From assembly GCF_009687865.1 (NCBI RefSeq), contig NZ_BLAE01000003.1, forward strand, positions 54,873 through 118,872: DNA of 64,000 bases. The letters are read 5' to 3'. The translations under genes and the position numbers were made by a program. This DNA comes from Acrocarpospora macrocephala. Its GTDB lineage: Bacteria; Actinomycetota; Actinomycetes; Streptosporangiales; Streptosporangiaceae. Positions 36,163-43,911 of the stretch are shown here, piece by piece. Numbering within the stretch: position 1 is the first letter of the stretch; every line of letters begins with the position of its first letter. The notes under the pieces are model-generated. The model worked only from the letters and a program-made list of their open reading frames with translations, was not told where the DNA came from and did no database searches.

Positions 36163-36172
36163 CGCCAGGTGA

Positions 36173-39064
36173 TCAGTAGCGTTCTGCCACATTCGCGTTG
36201 ATCTCCGTGAGGATCAGCGTCGAGTCGGTGTAGCGGATGAGGTTGGCCAGGGTCTGGGGCTGGGCCAGCGTGGCCTGCACGTAGCGGACGGCGTCGCCCA
36301 CTGTGGTCAAGCCTAGGCGCTGGATGGTGATCGTACGGATCTGGGTGCCCGCGTTGATCCTGCGGGTCGCCAGGTTGAGGGTGGTGGCCAGGAGTTCCGC
36401 CCGGAGCTTGCGCGGCTGGGTCACCGGCAGGAACAGGACGGACGAGGCCTCGGACTGGGACAGCGCGCCGTTGGGGGTGGAGTCGTCCGCGCCGTCGAAA
36501 CGGGTGTCGGTGGCCTGGACGCGAGCCAGGGCCTCCGGGGTGCGCAGGTCGGTGCGGAGAGCCCACAGGGTGGAGACCAGCGGCTGCCGGCTCGGCGCGA
36601 CCGCGGTGATCGAGGTCTGCGAGGAGCCTGTCACCGGGTCGAACGCGCAGCCGTTCGTCCCGCCGTAGGTCACGGCGGCGGCGCCGGTCACCGTGGCGCC
36701 GGCCTCCAGGAGCAGGCTGGGCCGCGCGGTGAAGACGACGGTGCCCGTCCCGGCCGCGGCGACCGTGCCGAGGCTCCAGGTCAGGGTCGTCGTGCCGTCG
36801 GCGTTCCTGGTCACGGAGGCGGGGCGGGGACCGGCGCCGGTGTCGAGAGCCGTGCTGTAGTACACGTTCGCGGGGAGCGTGTACTTCAGGGTGGCCCCGG
36901 TGGCGGCGGCGCTGCCGGTGTTGCGGTGGGTCACCGTGTAGGTGATCGCCTCACCGGCGTTCACGCTCGCGGTCGCGGCGGACGTCACCGCCATGACCGG
37001 GACGTGCGCCTCGGTGGTGGCCGTGGCCGTGTTGTCGGCCAGGGTCTCCGCCGGTTCCGGGGTGCCCTCGGCGTTCTTGCCGGTCACCGCGGCCGTCGCG
37101 GTCAGCGTGGTGCCGTCGGCGACCGTGCACGGCACCGTGTACGTGAACGTCTCGGTCCTCGATCCGCCGGGCGCCAGGTTGGGGACCGTACGGGTGACCG
37201 GATCGCCCACCGGTGGGGTGAAGGTCACCGAGGTGGCGGTCGAGCCGCTGCCGCCCTTGTTGCCGATGGTCACGGTCGCGGTCACCGTGTCGCCACCGGC
37301 CGCGTCGGCCTTGTCCACGGTCAGCCCCGCGGTCAGGTCGGCCGAGGTCACCTTGAGCGCCGAGTCACCGGTCAGCTCCTGGACAGTCGGCCCGTGCGAG
37401 CCGTCGGACCAGTACGGGCTGCTGGTGAAGCTGTACTTCAGCCGGTCCCAGTCCGGCGGACTGAGCAGGGTCTCGGTGTTCGAGGTGTTGGTGCAGCCCG
37501 GGTCGATGGTCGGGATGTGGTTGATGTTGGCCTGCGCGCTGGCCGAGAACGGCGGGCCGTCGCCGGTCCAGTCGATCGGCGCGCTCGCCGAGCCGAGGGT
37601 CCAGTTGCCGCCGACCCCGTAGATGACCGGACGGACGACGCCGGGCAGGCCCGGGTTCGAGGTCTCGTCGAGGTCGTCCTCCTTCAGGGTCATCTTGCCG
37701 AACCGCTGGTAGTCGAGCGGGCGGTTGCCGTCGATGTTGGCGAACTGCCAGGAGTAGCTCATCACGCTCTGGTAGTTCGGCTTGCAGTTGAGGTCGTCGA
37801 CGGTCCCGTTGTCGCGGCGCCCGCCGTGGCCCAGGCCGAAGGTGTGGCCCAGCTCGTGCAGCAGGGTGGCCTGCTCGGCGGCGGCCCTGCCGCCGACGTT
37901 GGTGAACATGTTGGTGGTCCAGACGCCCAGCGAGACGACGAAGTCGTTGCCGCCCTGCTCGTGCAGCTCGGCCCGGCCGGAGGTGGTGCCGCTGTTGGTC
38001 AGCCCGTTGATGAACAGGCCGTACCGGAATCGCTGGCGCTTGAAGTTGAGGATGTCGCTGCACCGCGGGCTGGCCCGGTCGGCGGCGCTGCCGAAGCTGC
38101 CGGTGCCGGTGGTGCCGCAGGCCACGGCGGGGTTGCCCTGTTTGATGTCGTCGAAGTCGTCGTACGTGCCCGCGGGCCGTACATCACCGAAGTCGATCCT
38201 GGCGGCGAACGGGACCTGCTCGTCTTCGATCAGATGCAGGGCCAGGCCGCTCGCGCCGGTCTGCGTGTTGGTCACCAGGGCGTTGTTGAACACCTGCTCC
38301 ACCCTGCTCAGCACGCCGGGCTGCGGCTTCAGGCCGGCCATCCAGTCGATCTCGACGTAGATGTCGCGGCGGGTGGGATCGGCGTCCGGCAGCGTCATGT
38401 CGACCACGTTGTCGTTGTTGAAGTCCCGGCCGCGGAACTCCTCGTAGTCGGTGAATCCGTCGCCGTCGGAGTCGGCCGCGCTGGAGGGGGTGATCTCGAA
38501 GCAGACCTGTACGGCCGGCTTCGGGTCGGCCCCGAAGATCCCGCCGCCCGGCTCGCCGTTGCCGGCCACACATCCGGCGGACGAGGTCAGGTCACCGGTG
38601 ACAGTGCCGTTGATCATGTTCACCTTGACCCGGGTGAACGGGTCGCCTGCCCGTGGCGAGGTGTCGGCCCAGTCGTCGTCGCTGGTCGAGTCGTGGTCCT
38701 TGATCAGGATGGAGATCTCCTGCTCGACCACGGTGGTGGGGATGTCCCGGGTGAGCTCCCAGAACGGGGCGACCTGTTCCTGGTCCTCGGCCGCTCTCGG
38801 GGTGGTGTGCACGGGGAATCCGGCGAAGGTGATCTCGCCGTAGAAGTCGGGTGCGCTCTCTCCGGCGGCTTCGAGCCCTTCGTTGCGGCAGGGATCGATG
38901 CAGTTCACCAGGAGGATGCGCACGGTGAGCGGCTGGGTCGCGGCCGCTCGTGCTTGGGCGGGAACGATGGACAGGCCCGCGATGACCAGGAGGAACGCGA
39001 GCGCTGCCCGTAAGGGTCTGGTCAGCATATTTGCAACGATGTGGGGAATACGGGCGGACGGCAT
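36173..39064 (-). CDS. secreted metzincin-type zinc metalloprotease with DUF11-like repeats
   Basis: A 963-residue exported protein. A long signal peptide ends in AQARAAA. The metalloprotease domain has the zinc site HELGHTFGLGH (HExxHxxGxxH) and a Met-turn SVMSYSW about 40 residues later, as in metzincins. A calcium-like DSDGDGFTDYEEFRGRD loop lies before it, in the manner of EF-hand/dockerin motifs. Residues from about 630 to 860 are two immunoglobulin-like DUF11/CARDB repeats (VTIGNKGGSG, THRNTGSAAATGATLKYTLP). The C-terminus is a helical region that may hold substrate. The start is uncertain: no clear ribosome site precedes 39064 or the ATG at 39028. Confidence 0.85.
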   Translation of the reverse strand: MPSARIPHIVANMLTRPLRAALAFLLVIAGLSIVPAQARAAATQPLTVRILLVNCIDPCRNEGLEAAGESAPDFYGEITFAGFPVHTTPRAAEDQEQVAPFWELTRDIPTTVVEQEISILIKDHDSTSDDDWADTSPRAGDPFTRVKVNMINGTVTGDLTSSAGCVAGNGEPGGGIFGADPKPAVQVCFEITPSSAADSDGDGFTDYEEFRGRDFNNDNVVDMTLPDADPTRRDIYVEIDWMAGLKPQPGVLSRVEQVFNNALVTNTQTGASGLALHLIEDEQVPFAARIDFGDVRPAGTYDDFDDIKQGNPAVACGTTGTGSFGSAADRASPRCSDILNFKRQRFRYGLFINGLTNSGTTSGRAELHEQGGNDFVVSLGVWTTNMFTNVGGRAAAEQATLLHELGHTFGLGHGGRRDNGTVDDLNCKPNYQSVMSYSWQFANIDGNRPLDYQRFGKMTLKEDDLDETSNPGLPGVVRPVIYGVGGNWTLGSASAPIDWTGDGPPFSASAQANINHIPTIDPGCTNTSNTETLLSPPDWDRLKYSFTSSPYWSDGSHGPTVQELTGDSALKVTSADLTAGLTVDKADAAGGDTVTATVTIGNKGGSGSTATSVTFTPPVGDPVTRTVPNLAPGGSRTETFTYTVPCTVADGTTLTATAAVTGKNAEGTPEPAETLADNTATATTEAHVPVMAVTSAATASVNAGEAITYTVTHRNTGSAAATGATLKYTLPANVYYSTALDTGAGPRPASVTRNADGTTTLTWSLGTVAAAGTGTVVFTARPSLLLEAGATVTGAAAVTYGGTNGCAFDPVTGSSQTSITAVAPSRQPLVSTLWALRTDLRTPEALARVQATDTRFDGADDSTPNGALSQSEASSVLFLPVTQPRKLRAELLATTLNLATRRINAGTQIRTITIQRLGLTTVGDAVRYVQATLAQPQTLANLIRYTDSTLILTEINANVAERY

Positions 39065-39165
39065 GAGTAGGCCCGTACTCAATCGAACACGCTGCGTGGT
39101 GGTTTGACCCGGCTTGTTGTGGTTTGAGGGTGCTCTCGCGGTGGCGGATTGGGCCATGCTGGTGA

Positions 39166-39196
39166 GGGCTGCCGTCGCTTCGACCGGCGGCAGCCC
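39166..39196 (-). terminator. hairpin after the HNH nuclease gene
   Basis: A nine-bp stem GGGCTGCCG / CGGCAGCCC with a 13-base loop, about 22 bases past the nuclease stop on the minus strand. Confidence 0.5.
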
Positions 39197-39218
39197 CCGG
39201 TGGGTCAGCGGCCGGGCG

Positions 39219-39848
39219 TCAGCAGCTGCCGAGCATGCTGGTGAGGGCGGTCTTCTCCGAGCTCTGGAGCTTCAGGGCCCACTTGTACTTCACGGCGATC
39301 CAAGCCTTTGCGTACGTGCAGTAGAAGGCGGTGCGGGAGGGCTTCCAGGCGGCCGGGTCCTTGTCGCCCTTGGACTGGTTCACGTTGTCGGTCACGGCCC
39401 AGAGCTGCGGGCTGGACAGGTCGTTGGCGAAATCCTGGCGCTTGGCGGTGGTCCAGGCATTGGCGCCGGACTTCCAGGCCTCGGAGAGGGGGACCATGTG
39501 GTCGATGTCGACGTCGGAGGCGAGCGTCCAGGTGGCGCCGTCGTAGGGGCTGTACCAGCTGCCGGAGGTGGCGGCGCAGCTGGAGTTGACGACGACGCCG
39601 CTGCCGTCGCGCTTGAGCACGGTCTCGCGGGTGTTGCAGGCGCCGGAAATGGTGATCCAGTGCGGGAACAGGTCGCGGTTGTAGCTTGACGCGTTGGCCT
39701 CGTTCGCGACGGTCAGCGCGGCGAGCTGGGAGGTGGCGGTGGCCGTGGACGGGATGCCCGGCGGGGTCGCCGACGCGGGCCCGGCGAGCACGGTGGTGAG
39801 GGCGAGAGTGGCGCATAACGCGGTGAAGAGCGCGAAGACTCGCTGCAC
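39219..39848 (-). CDS. secreted HNH/DUF1524-type nuclease
   Basis: A 209-residue exported protein with a Sec signal peptide (cleavage after ASA). The HNH-like core of the DUF1524 kind is DVDIDHMVPLSEAWKSGA, then a helix, DNVNQSKGDKDPAAWKP and a C-terminal YCTYAKAWIAVKYKW. The Asp-His plus Asn-x-x-Lys pattern should bind a metal and cut nucleic acid. Three or four cysteines suggest disulphides outside the cell. The GTG start has GAAGGAGG seven bases ahead. It probably degrades extracellular DNA or RNA for nutrients. Confidence 0.85.
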   Translation of the reverse strand: MQRVFALFTALCATLALTTVLAGPASATPPGIPSTATATSQLAALTVANEANASSYNRDLFPHWITISGACNTRETVLKRDGSGVVVNSSCAATSGSWYSPYDGATWTLASDVDIDHMVPLSEAWKSGANAWTTAKRQDFANDLSSPQLWAVTDNVNQSKGDKDPAAWKPSRTAFYCTYAKAWIAVKYKWALKLQSSEKTALTSMLGSC

Positions 39849-40289
39849 GAGTCCCTCCTTCTGTCCGCAACCCCGGCCAGTGGGTGATCCTGGACGCCAA
39901 CGGGGTTGGACTGGACTAAGTGGGACAGTCGCATTCCCTCACAAACGCTGAAATATCAGCCTTTGACCATCCAGACAGGGATCATTCGTGTGATCCCGCC
40001 CGCTGCTCGCGCCTGCGACGCGCTGATCAGGACAGACGTCGCCGACCGCCTTTGCTCCGCCCCCGAACTCGGGGTGAAGTTCGTGTTAACACGCTCAGTC
40101 GGTACGCCGCTCCGGTCTCCAGGCAGACGTGGGGCTTCCCTGGAAGGGGCTGGCTACCAGGCGAAGGCGGGTCGGTGCGCGTGGCATCCGCGAACAGCCG
40201 GGACGTTCCCAGGCATGACCGGTCTGCCGCCATCGGCCCGCAGCCTTACGCGTGATACTCATCGGAGCTTCCGAGCGATTTGGTACTGG
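39849..40289. other. intergenic region without recognisable gene
   Basis: Part of the gap between the nuclease gene and the propeller gene, both read leftward. Short open frames on both strands have no ribosome site, no coherent codon bias and no recognisable motif. It should contain the promoter of the nuclease gene near 39850-39960, but I see no convincing -35/-10 pair. Confidence 0.5.
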
Positions 40290-40318
40290 CACGGGGCCGG
40301 TCGGAGAATGACCGGCCC
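40290..40318 (-). terminator. hairpin terminator after the propeller gene
   Basis: A perfect 11-bp stem (CGGGGCCGGTC with GACCGGCCCCG) and a seven-base loop, about 100 bases past the stop of the leftward propeller gene. Confidence 0.6.
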
Positions 40319-40418
40319 CGCACAGCCCTTCCCGGACTCACATCATGATCTTGAAGTGGTCAGGCGAGCGGCCAGGACGGCTTGGCGTTTAGCCTGGCTT
40401 GGTCAACGGCGGAGTGGA

Positions 40419-41156
40419 TTAGCCGACAAAACCTCCCTGATACCACCAGGTGGGCGGGTACCAGTCACCGCCGGGGGTGTATTGCCACTTTGAGTTTTCG
40501 TAACAGTTGTCGCTGCGCGCCTTGATGACGATCTTTCCGTCTGATCTGTTCCGGCCGCTTTCGGAACGTACCAGACTGTCGGCGAAGGCGCCGCCGAAGC
40601 TCGCCCAGCCATTCGCCGGAACCCAGTTGTAGTTCAGGTCTTGCCAGCGGTGGTAGATCAGGTTGTCGGTGCCTCGGACGAATACTTCGATGCGCCCGTC
40701 GTGATTCTGGGTTGCCTCTGGGTTGCTGTTTCCCACACCGCCGAGGCTGACCCAGCCAGACCAGTCGCGCGACCCGGGAAACGTCTCGAACTTGTAGTAG
40801 ATCGCGCCGTGACCGCTCCCGTACCAGTCGGTCGTGATGAACACGACCACCCTGCCGTCACGGTTTCGGATCGCGCTCGGAGAACCCCACATGGGCACGT
40901 GGTCGGTTCCTACGCCGTGAAATGTCGACTGCGTGGTGTCCCGCCACTCGAGTTCGTTGTTCGACGACCTGCGGAACTCGTATGTGTACCCATATTCGTT
41001 GAGTTCCCTGTCGGCCTCGACGCGCCAGGGGTTCCAGTTATCGCTGGCGCATGCTGCCGCGGCCGTGGCCGTGGCCGTTGCTCCGGCTTGCACTCCTGTC
41101 GCCAGCAGGACAGCGGCGACGATCCGCCACAGTCCGATTCTTGTTCTGCTGCGCAT
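40419..41156 (-). CDS. secreted lectin-like beta-propeller (PLL type)
   Basis: A 245-residue exported protein. The signal peptide ends about ATATAAA. The mature chain consists of about four propeller blades with a repeated pattern: PSAIRNRDGRVVVFI then WVSLGG; NPEATQNHDGRIEVFVRG then LIYHRWQ and WASFGG. This is the pattern of PLL/tachylectin-like sugar-binding propellers. Cysteines at the start and end (ACASD and DNCYENS) may pair. AGGAGAC precedes the ATG. It probably binds glycans outside the cell; ligand unknown. Confidence 0.75.
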   Translation of the reverse strand: MRSRTRIGLWRIVAAVLLATGVQAGATATATAAAACASDNWNPWRVEADRELNEYGYTYEFRRSSNNELEWRDTTQSTFHGVGTDHVPMWGSPSAIRNRDGRVVVFITTDWYGSGHGAIYYKFETFPGSRDWSGWVSLGGVGNSNPEATQNHDGRIEVFVRGTDNLIYHRWQDLNYNWVPANGWASFGGAFADSLVRSESGRNRSDGKIVIKARSDNCYENSKWQYTPGGDWYPPTWWYQGGFVG

Positions 41157-42254
41157 GAATGTCTCCTGTCTGGACGGGTGTGTTTCCTGCTCGTATCTAA
41201 AGGAGAATTGCACTGAGGGTGTTGGCGTACAAATTGGCGCACCCGGCCCACATCACGAATCCTCGCAGAATGGATGTGTTTCACGCATGACGGAACCTCG
41301 CTCAAGTGAACCAAGGGAAGGAGAGAAAGCCCCTGCGTTCTTTTCCCCGTGATCGGCCCTGCGTTCGGGGCGATCGAGGCCATTGAACGGGCGTAACGGG
41401 GTGGGCGGCCACAGGCGATGTATTATCCGCACAAGGTCGCACAGCGGCGCACGTTCGACTTAGGCGTTTGGGACAAACAGGGAAAGCTGCCGGGAGGTCA
41501 AGTGCCGCGGCGCCGAGCAGGGCGGAACGTGCTTCCTGAATGCTCCTGGCCCCTGGTCGCTGAAGATCGATATCTCGGCTCAAGCGTGCTTCCGACGGCG
41601 TCGGTCTGCTTGTGCCACGAGATAATCGAGTAGCTCCCGGCCCGACGCTGAGCGAGGCAGGCGGCCAGAGTGCCTGGTTCGAGTCGGAGCCAGGCGACCT
41701 TGATCTCAAGATGGTCGGGCGGCGCTGCTCCGGCGACAAGGGTGAACGCCGCGGCCGGCGCTCTCCAGGAGATCCGTCTCCGCCAGACGCAGCAGGTCAA
41801 CGGAGTTGAGACCGGCGAGTTTCGCCTGAGATGTGGTGACAAGTCCCCACTGTCCCGCGACGTGGTCGCTCACGATCCGGGGTGGCGGCGAACGCTACAG
41901 GTGCGGCAGACGTCGTGCGCTGGTGGAGTGAAGATTTCGCCGGGGTTTCTTCCGTTTTGAGACGCGGGTGTTGCGGGCGGGGGTGGGCGTGATCGAATGC
42001 CCGGAGCGGTTCCGGTCGTAGGTTGGCCCGTTGTGCTTAGCGCGGCGGTCGAGGCGTGCTGGGAGACGGCGGTGTGGGTGTTGGCTGGGAGCGGGGAGCA
42101 GGGGCCGCGCCCATTGCCGGGCCTGCGATTACCGAGTTTCGGATTAGCGGAATACCGCTTATCGGATCGCTGGTTTTCGGGCTTCCGCTTGTGGGGGCGC
42201 TGGTTGCCGGGCTTTCGCCTATCGGGACGGGGCTTTCGTTTGTCGGGGTGCTGG
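41157..42254. other. 1.1-kb region without a supported gene
   Basis: No open frame here has a credible ribosome site, codon bias and motif together. On the minus strand around 41780-41850 a phrase LVTTSQAKLAGLNSVDLLRLAE reads in a shortened form like coding sequence, but it stops soon and may be a remnant. The 3' end holds a degenerate tandem repeat. It separates the secreted-protein genes from the NRPS cluster and may be the scar of an insertion or deletion. Confidence 0.45.
42168..42227. repeat. degenerate 30-bp tandem repeat
   Basis: Two adjacent 30-base units that both begin CGCTGGTT and contain CGGGCTT, with about 80% identity. A decayed partial third unit follows to about 42260, just beyond the stop of the condensation protein gene. 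Confidence 0.6.
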
Positions 42255-43604
42255 TCAGCGGGTTTCGGCGAGTTCGGTCAGCAGGGTGGCGAAAGTAGCC
42301 GGGAGGGCGTGGATCTCGGCGGGGGAGAAGCGGGCCAGGCGGCCGGTGAAGGCGAGTTCGTACTGGTCGCCGCGAGGGGTGGCGGCCAGGGTCAGATCGA
42401 GGGTGGCGTCGTCATCCTCGTGGTCCCAGACCTCGGCGGTGAGGTCGTTCCAGTCGGCGGGGGGTTTGGGGTCCTCGCGGTGGATGAACGAGGCCTGGAA
42501 GACGGGGTGGATGCCGGGGATGCGGGGGATGCCTGCCTTGGAGACGAGGGTGTCGAAGGGGATCTCGTTGGCCAGGGCTCCCGCGGCCGTTTCCCTGACC
42601 CGGGTGAGCAGGGCGGCGAAGGTCTGGCCGGCGGGCAGGGCCACCCGGAGCGGGACCATGTTGATGAAGGTCCCGACGACGGATTCCAGCTCGCGGCGGC
42701 TCCGGGAGGCGGAGACGATGCCGACGTTCACGTCGCGGTGGCCGGTCATCCGCTGCAACAGCACGGCGTAGGCGGCGCACAGGGCCACGAACGGGGTGGC
42801 CGGGCCTTCGGCGACGCGGCGGAGGCGGTCGACGGTCTCGCGCTCCACCCGGATCATGCGGGTCGCGCCGGAGCGGGCGGCGGTCTCGGCCGGCTTGCCG
42901 CCGAACAAGGGCGGCGGCAGGCCGCGCAGCCGTTCGGTCCAGTACGGCAGGCGTTCCGGCAACCGCCGCGCGCTGCGCTCGGCGGACCAGGCGGCGTAGT
43001 CGGCGTACTGCACGGAGGGCGCGGGAGGTTCCGTACCGGAATAGAGGGCGGCGAGCTCGTCGGCCACGATGGCGAGGGAGCCGCCGTCGGCGGCGATGTG
43101 GTGGCAGACCAGGAACAGCCGGTGCTCGGACGGCGAGATCCGGTAGACGGTCAGGCGCATGAGCGGGCCCGAGGTCACCGGGAAGTGTTCGGCGCTGGCC
43201 GTTCTGGCGAGGGCGAGCGCGGTGGGCTCGCGGTCGGCTTCGGGCAGCCCGCTCAGGTCGGTGAATTCGAAGGGCGCCGGGAGGCCGGACCGGATGGTCT
43301 GGTACGGCTCGCCGTCGATGAGCGTGTAGATCGTGTGCAGGACCTCGTGCCGGGCGATCAGCGCGGTGAAGGTCCCCGCCAGCCGGGCCAGGTCGAGCGG
43401 GCCGGTGAGCCGCACGGCGAGCGTGACGTTGGGCGCGGCGGTAGGGTCGGACTGCTGGGCGAGCCAGATACGGCGCTGTTCGTGGGAGCACGCGAGCGGC
43501 GAGCCGTCCCGGGGGATCGGCGTCACACCCTGCGGAGCGGCCTTCTGGGCGAGCAGCCTGGCCACCAGCTCGCGTCGCCGATCGGCCTGCTCGGGCAGGG
43601 GCAT
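42255..43604 (-). CDS. stand-alone NRPS condensation domain protein
   Basis: A 449-residue condensation domain with no carrier or adenylation domain. It has the C1 motif ACSHEQRRIWLAQQ, the intact catalytic motif CHHIAADGGSL (HHxxxDG) and the later core NMVPLRVALPAGQTF. Such free-standing C domains can amidate, esterify, cyclise or release a peptide in trans. AGAGGAG precedes the ATG. It is divergent from the NRPS operon, and each promoter carries a CebR-type box, so it very probably works on the same peptide. Confidence 0.88.
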   Translation of the reverse strand: MPLPEQADRRRELVARLLAQKAAPQGVTPIPRDGSPLACSHEQRRIWLAQQSDPTAAPNVTLAVRLTGPLDLARLAGTFTALIARHEVLHTIYTLIDGEPYQTIRSGLPAPFEFTDLSGLPEADREPTALALARTASAEHFPVTSGPLMRLTVYRISPSEHRLFLVCHHIAADGGSLAIVADELAALYSGTEPPAPSVQYADYAAWSAERSARRLPERLPYWTERLRGLPPPLFGGKPAETAARSGATRMIRVERETVDRLRRVAEGPATPFVALCAAYAVLLQRMTGHRDVNVGIVSASRSRRELESVVGTFINMVPLRVALPAGQTFAALLTRVRETAAGALANEIPFDTLVSKAGIPRIPGIHPVFQASFIHREDPKPPADWNDLTAEVWDHEDDDATLDLTLAATPRGDQYELAFTGRLARFSPAEIHALPATFATLLTELAETR

Positions 43605-43643
43605 CCCGTGCTCCTCTCTGATTTCGGGTACGGCAGAGAGGCC

Positions 43644-43657
43644 TGGGAGCGCTCCCA
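43644..43657. promoter_or_regulatory. CebR/CelR-type operator box 1
   Basis: A perfect 14-base palindrome TGGGAGCGCTCCCA, identical to the published consensus of the cellobiose-responsive LacI repressors CebR (Streptomyces) and CelR (Thermobifida). It lies 4 bases beyond the -10 of the leftward promoter of the condensation protein and 40 bases before its ATG, so a bound repressor would sit on the transcription start. Confidence 0.8.
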
Positions 43658-43661
43658 AATC

Positions 43662-43692
43662 AGCATAGAAGAAACCGCCCCCGGCGCGTCAA
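43662..43692 (-). promoter_or_regulatory. promoter of the stand-alone condensation gene
   Basis: On the minus strand TTGACG (43687-43692) and TATGCT (43662-43667) are 19 bases apart, a little longer than ideal. Box 1 follows immediately. Confidence 0.55.
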
Positions 43693-43771
43693 GCCCCAAT
43701 TATGGGCGGATTAAATATCCCCAGATGAAAGCCGTATTCCCGGCGAATCTTTCTGAAATATGGATGATCTA

Positions 43772-43800
43772 TTGACGCCGTCACACACGAAATCTAGCCT
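43772..43800 (+). promoter_or_regulatory. promoter of the NRPS operon
   Basis: TTGACG (43772-43777) and TAGCCT (43795-43800) with an ideal 17-base spacer. Transcription should start near 43807, just ahead of box 2. Confidence 0.65.
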
Positions 43801-43809
43801 CAGAATGCG

Positions 43810-43823
43810 TGGGAACGCTCCCA
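43810..43823. promoter_or_regulatory. CebR/CelR-type operator box 2
   Basis: TGGGAACGCTCCCA differs from the consensus palindrome at one base. Flanking G and C extend it to 16 bases. It covers about +3 to +17 of the NRPS promoter, 89 bases before the first NRPS ATG and 166 bases from box 1. Two operators at the two divergent starts suggest joint control and possibly looping. Confidence 0.75.
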
Positions 43824-43911
43824 CGCCACGCACGCTCCCCCTCACGGCGGTGCGGCTTTTTCTGATGCCTGCCCTCTGGTTGCCTGACCACCGGCTTGGG
43901 AGACACGAGCG

